In this document: positions 59,776 to 64,000 of the stretch, piece by piece | Layout of the letters: each line of letters begins with the position of its first letter | Position numbering within the stretch: the stretch's first letter is position 1 | From: Ophthalmolycus amberensis | Taxonomy: Eukaryota > Chordata > Actinopteri > Perciformes > Zoarcidae | Direction: 5' to 3' | NCBI GenBank assembly: GCA_024529925.1 | Contig: JAFEUB010000909.1 | Location: 1,271,501-1,335,500 of the forward strand | Length of the DNA: 64,000 nt | The notes under the pieces: model-generated | Told to the model about the DNA's origin: nothing | The model's database searches: none | The model's input: only the letters and a program-made list of their open reading frames with translations | Program-made: the position numbers and the translations under genes

Positions 59776-62700
59776 AAAAGAATTACATTTTTCTAGTTGC
59801 AAACAAATAAGAAAAATACCAAAACTAACAATCTGACTAACATGTACCCGCTGTGTGTCAGAGTCTGATACAGTCCCTGTGCCACCGAACTCCATAATTG
59901 TCCAAAAACTATAAATAAATCTAGATACGCTTCTTTGTTGCACTGGGTGATATGTTCCCGATTACAATTCTGTTTGATAAACTCTTGTGAACATCTCTTG
60001 ATTTTCTTCTCATTCATATGTTATTTTTACATTTCTCTATACGCCGAGTGATGAAAGGCCCCACACAGAGTGCACTTTTGGGAAATTTTACTCTTTTGTA
60101 TATTTAATGGGAAATATCCCTATTAGGAATTTCAGTCAAGACAAAAGCATGTTGAACATGTTTCTCTTTCTGAGGATTAATTAAGGGTTACAACTTATTT
60201 AAATAACTAAGAGAAAAAAGTCACAATTAATGAAATTGCTGAGAACAATTGTTTACATCGATATCAATTACCAGGTTTTCTGTGTGGCAGGGTGCATTAC
60301 ATGTGAAATGCGTCCTGCATTACAGGCCTGATTGTTTGGTTGATCTGTTCTAAATGAACTGTGAAAGCTCCCTGAGCAGCAGGGGGCAGTTTCCAGCTCC
60401 ACCTGTGATACACAAAAGACATTATTATACCGCTCCCTATGACTGAAACCCTGCCGTTGATACGCTCAAAGGAGCAGTGTACGAGCCGTAACAAAATGGT
60501 GACAATAAACAAACAAAAATATCTCGACTCCGGCTTACATTTGAGGTCTAGGTTTGATCCATTATACCATAACTTTCTCTATAAAGTCACAGAAGTGGAA
60601 AAGTCTTGAAGTCTTGAAGTAAAAATAGTAAAAAAAAAATGTTCACAACTGACATATTTATTTATGAGAGTTTAGAAGTTTTGAGGGGAAGTAAAAATGT
60701 AGGATGAATCTATTTATTGAACAAAGGACAGCAAAACACCACAACAAACATCAGGCGAAAACACTCACGATCCAAGATATTTCAGTCAGGAGAGAAGTGA
60801 ACATGTTCTCAGAGGAGAATTGCCCCTGCGGACGACAAATGCCAAAACAACTCTGACAAAGAAAGAAAGGAGGAAAATATGAGTGAACAGAAGGAAGAAC
60901 AATTATTTATGTAAATAATGTGGCATTGCTGCTTATAATTAGTGGGAAAATTAAGCAGAAAAGAAGAAAAGGGGGGGCGGGGGACATCACGCATGTCACC
61001 CAACTAATTTTTCTCATGCAAATTAACAATCAAAATTATAAATGGAAATGGTGTTGTTGTGATCGAGAGAGAACGAGAGAGAGCAATGAGAGATGCCCTG
61101 TTTTTTTTTTTTGTCTTCGCTCTGTTTGGAATTCATTATCTGGTGAAGCAAGAAGAGGCAGATCTAGTTTGACACAAAGGGTGAAGTCGACAACAGCAGC
61201 AAGAGGAGAGAAGTTAGGATTATTGTTTTGGACACAATGGCCTTAAAAATATAATTGTTTCATGCAAGAGGGCAGAAGGAAAACCGTTGTGTTATTTTAA
61301 TACACTCAGAAATCTCCATACACCATTTCTTATATCAATCATTATACCTGAATTCCTCTTTGAGTGGATAAAACCTGCATACCTGCCCTGACACACAATT
61401 CATTTCCATTTAGTAGAGTTTGTTTGGTATATTTCTCCTGTTTTTGTCCACCTGTACTGTCCCTTCAGCGTAAAAGCTGACCTGTGCTATACACACTATA
61501 TGTACCTGTCCATAACACCACAGTGCCAGTGTGCACAGATCCGATGTGCTGAGGTGCTGCCACAGTTATCAGACACAAAATCCCCGCCGCTCTCCCAGCG
61601 AGAGGTACTGGTTGCAGGGACCATAAAGGCAGTGTCAGTGAGGGTGTGATAACTGTGAAAGTCTGTCTACATGTGCCTCCTGTCTGCTCGTCTCTCCTGT
61701 ACATCCTTGCTCACCACCGGCACCTCACGCACACTGCGACCTGCTTTTTGCCTCCCCTCTATCATTCGGAAGTGTTTTTAAAAGGAGCCGGGATCAAACA
61801 AAGTCGAACAATGCCTGTCTGGCATTCATCTGACAGCCCTGCATCCTGAACCCTTTTAAAAGAGGGTGCAGAGGAAAAAAGGGAGAGAAAATAGGACATG
61901 TTTCGCACAATTTATGCAGCGTTAATTTTCCAGCCCCCGCGTCGACTGTTTACAGAGTCCTGCGTATCTCAAACCTCTGTCTCTTGTTCTCTGTTTTCCC
62001 CCCCCTATCTCTCAAACCACAATCCATTTTTTACTTTCTCCTCCCACCCCTCTCACTTTTTGTGGCTTATGTTATTCAGATTTTTTTTCTCCAGTCTTTT
62101 TTGTGTCACTAGTGAGGATGCTCTCCCTTGGGGTGGCTAAATTTACATCTCTCCATATGACAAACACAAACAAAGAAGCAAATAAATCAAATGTGAGGTA
62201 GAGAGAGAAAAAGGGGAGGAGGAGGCAGAGAGCAGCTGTGGATATTTATTTGTCTCAGAACATATATATGAATACAACGGTGCGGTGATATTGATAACCT
62301 ATGAATAGATTTTGGCTCTGCAACACTGGATGGTTACACTGATTATGTTCCTCCATAGGAACCAATACTTAGCTTTGTTTTTATTCAAAAGACTTTATTG
62401 ACAAGTAACACCATTAAATCCCAAACTGTCATCATCAATGACACCAGATGACAGCAGGCTTGACAGATTTTGTATGATGAAATAAGAAAAAAAAAAAAAC
62501 ATACAATAAAAAGAAGTTTATAATAAATGTGTGTGGTTGTATTTTAAGACGTCAAGTGTTTGTGTGGTACAGAACAGAGAGACTCAACCGGACAGGATGA
62601 GCCATTACCTCAACACCAGCACACTGTCACCTGTCATCCCTCTCCAGGGACCACGCCACATCAGGTTGGCTATGTGTGTGGGTGGATGCATGTTTGAGTG

Positions 62701-63068
62701 TGTGTCAGAGGAGTCTAGAGAAACTAACCCCCATCACCGCTGCCACCATTCCCTACAACGGCTCAGTTTACCATAAAATTTCACTTATGAAAATTCATGT
62801 GGCGGAAACAAAGCCCAAAAGAATCAAGTTGTGCTCAGTTCCTGTTTTTCTCTGTGAGTGTATGCAGTAACTACGTACATATATGTATGTACAGGGCTTC
62901 AGCAAGATGGAGGATTCATCAACAATGGACTGTACACATGTATTCAGAGCCTGGTGTCTATTTCCTCCTCCTCTCTCTCCTGCTTCCATATCTGAATATT
63001 GAGAGGAGCACATCAGGTGGGGGCTTCTGTAGAAGATGTAAAGGGGGAGGCTTGATCAGTCCCAAATA

Positions 63069-63099
<31 letters not shown>

Positions 63100-64000
63100 C
63101 AGTGCTTGTGACAAGCAGAGGAGCCCTGCTGTGCCTCAGCGCGTCTTCTCTGATACATTATTAATTAGGCGGCGTTTAGAGTAACGAGTAGAGCATTTGA
63201 GCCCCCTCTCGCCCCACCCTGGGTGACACGCTCCCTGGGAATCCGCTGGGTGACTGCAGATCAGAGGAAGCGACAATCCGACACTGCATCACCTCCTTCC
63301 CGGAATACCAGAGAGCCGGGCTCCTGAGGAGATGGAAGACAGGAAGTATCACAATACCTCCACCTGCATCCCTCTGCTCACGCACGTTGTATGACACAGT
63401 GGTGTCCAGGTGTTTGTCCACTCACTGACGTGTTACAAGTCCTCTAAAATGCAGATGTGAACAGAAACTAAAGTAGCCTACGAAGGTTTTTAGGAATCTC
63501 ATCCTGTCTCATGCTTCTAGTCCGCGTTGACTTCTTCAATATACTCTTTCACTAACTTTAACCAAGTGGTGTGAGTGCCTAAACTTAACTAAAAAAACGT
63601 AGTTACTATGAGCGGATATTGCAAGAGTGGATAGGACAGGGAACATTTTATTCAGATACATTTATGCGACTTAGCGTTCATTAAATATGGTATTATGCTT
63701 CATTCAAACAATATCTGTTGTAAATTATAGCAATACAAACAGGTTTGGCCTGTTCCCCCTGCCATTACATTAATGGGTTTACATGTAAATGCATAAATAA
63801 TATAAAATTCCAAAAGGGGCTGTTCTTCAGAGTGACCTATTTCAATTTTGATATTTCAGTAAATCTTAGTATTAAAGGAGACATACATGACCTCCAGAGC
63901 ATTGATGTAGCATCAAACAACTATTTGCTTTATATATAAGGGAACAATGTCTGCTCAGAGAATGAAGTCTCTCTCTTTCCCCCCGGCCGCCGCTCTGCAC
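59776..64000. other. Gene-poor region to window end
   Basis: No exon recognised. T run at about 61101-61112, (GT)n at 63069-63099. The segment 63110-63420 is complex and CpG-richer and could be regulatory. The last 50 nt become GC-rich, so a gene or promoter may begin just past the window. Confidence 0.5.
63069..63099. repeat. (TG)n microsatellite
   Basis: About 15 TG units. Confidence 0.95.

Overview
This window is nuclear DNA from a ray-finned (teleost) fish. It has vertebrate GT-AG introns, long CA/GT microsatellites, teleost-type interspersed repeats, and exons of two genes that are direct neighbours in mammals. No bacterial, viral or organellar genes, rRNA, tRNA or CRISPR arrays were seen. 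No new multi-gene system was found, and the findings are local ones.

Layout. Positions 1-20606 hold the 3' two thirds of a TCF/LEF transcription factor gene, tcf7l1, on the + strand. The first 8.5 kb is intron, so the exons for the beta-catenin-binding N-terminus lie left of the window. Nine coding exons between 8561 and 20606 join in one continuous frame of 447 residues. They carry the central repressor region, the HMG DNA-binding box, the basic tail and two CtBP-binding motifs. Its introns contain several non-coding blocks that look like regulatory elements. About 4.4 kb downstream on the same strand is tgoln2 (trans-Golgi network protein 2, 24994-27666, four coding exons, 432 aa). It has a signal peptide, a 30-bp coding minisatellite, one membrane helix and a tyrosine-based Golgi-retrieval tail. 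The TCF7L1-TGOLN2 order matches human 2p11.2 and supports both calls. At 30429-30974 on the - strand is an intronless atypical dual-specificity phosphatase of the DUSP14/18/21 type. At about 32265-32816 on the - strand is a broken 3' fragment of a HIPK-like protein kinase. A CpG-richer segment near 33.9-34.2 kb may be a promoter with a small two-exon transcript, but this is uncertain.

From about 34.9 kb to the end no convincing gene was found. This 29-kb gene-poor stretch mixes simple repeats, interspersed repeats (about 42.8, 55.3 kb) and blocks of complex sequence rich in homeodomain-type sites (about 41.9, 49.2, 50.65, 57.5, 59.4 kb). They resemble the conserved non-coding elements around developmental genes, but conservation cannot be tested from one sequence. 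The genes do not form a pathway: tcf7l1 acts in Wnt-dependent transcription, tgoln2 in trans-Golgi traffic, and the DUSP in protein dephosphorylation.
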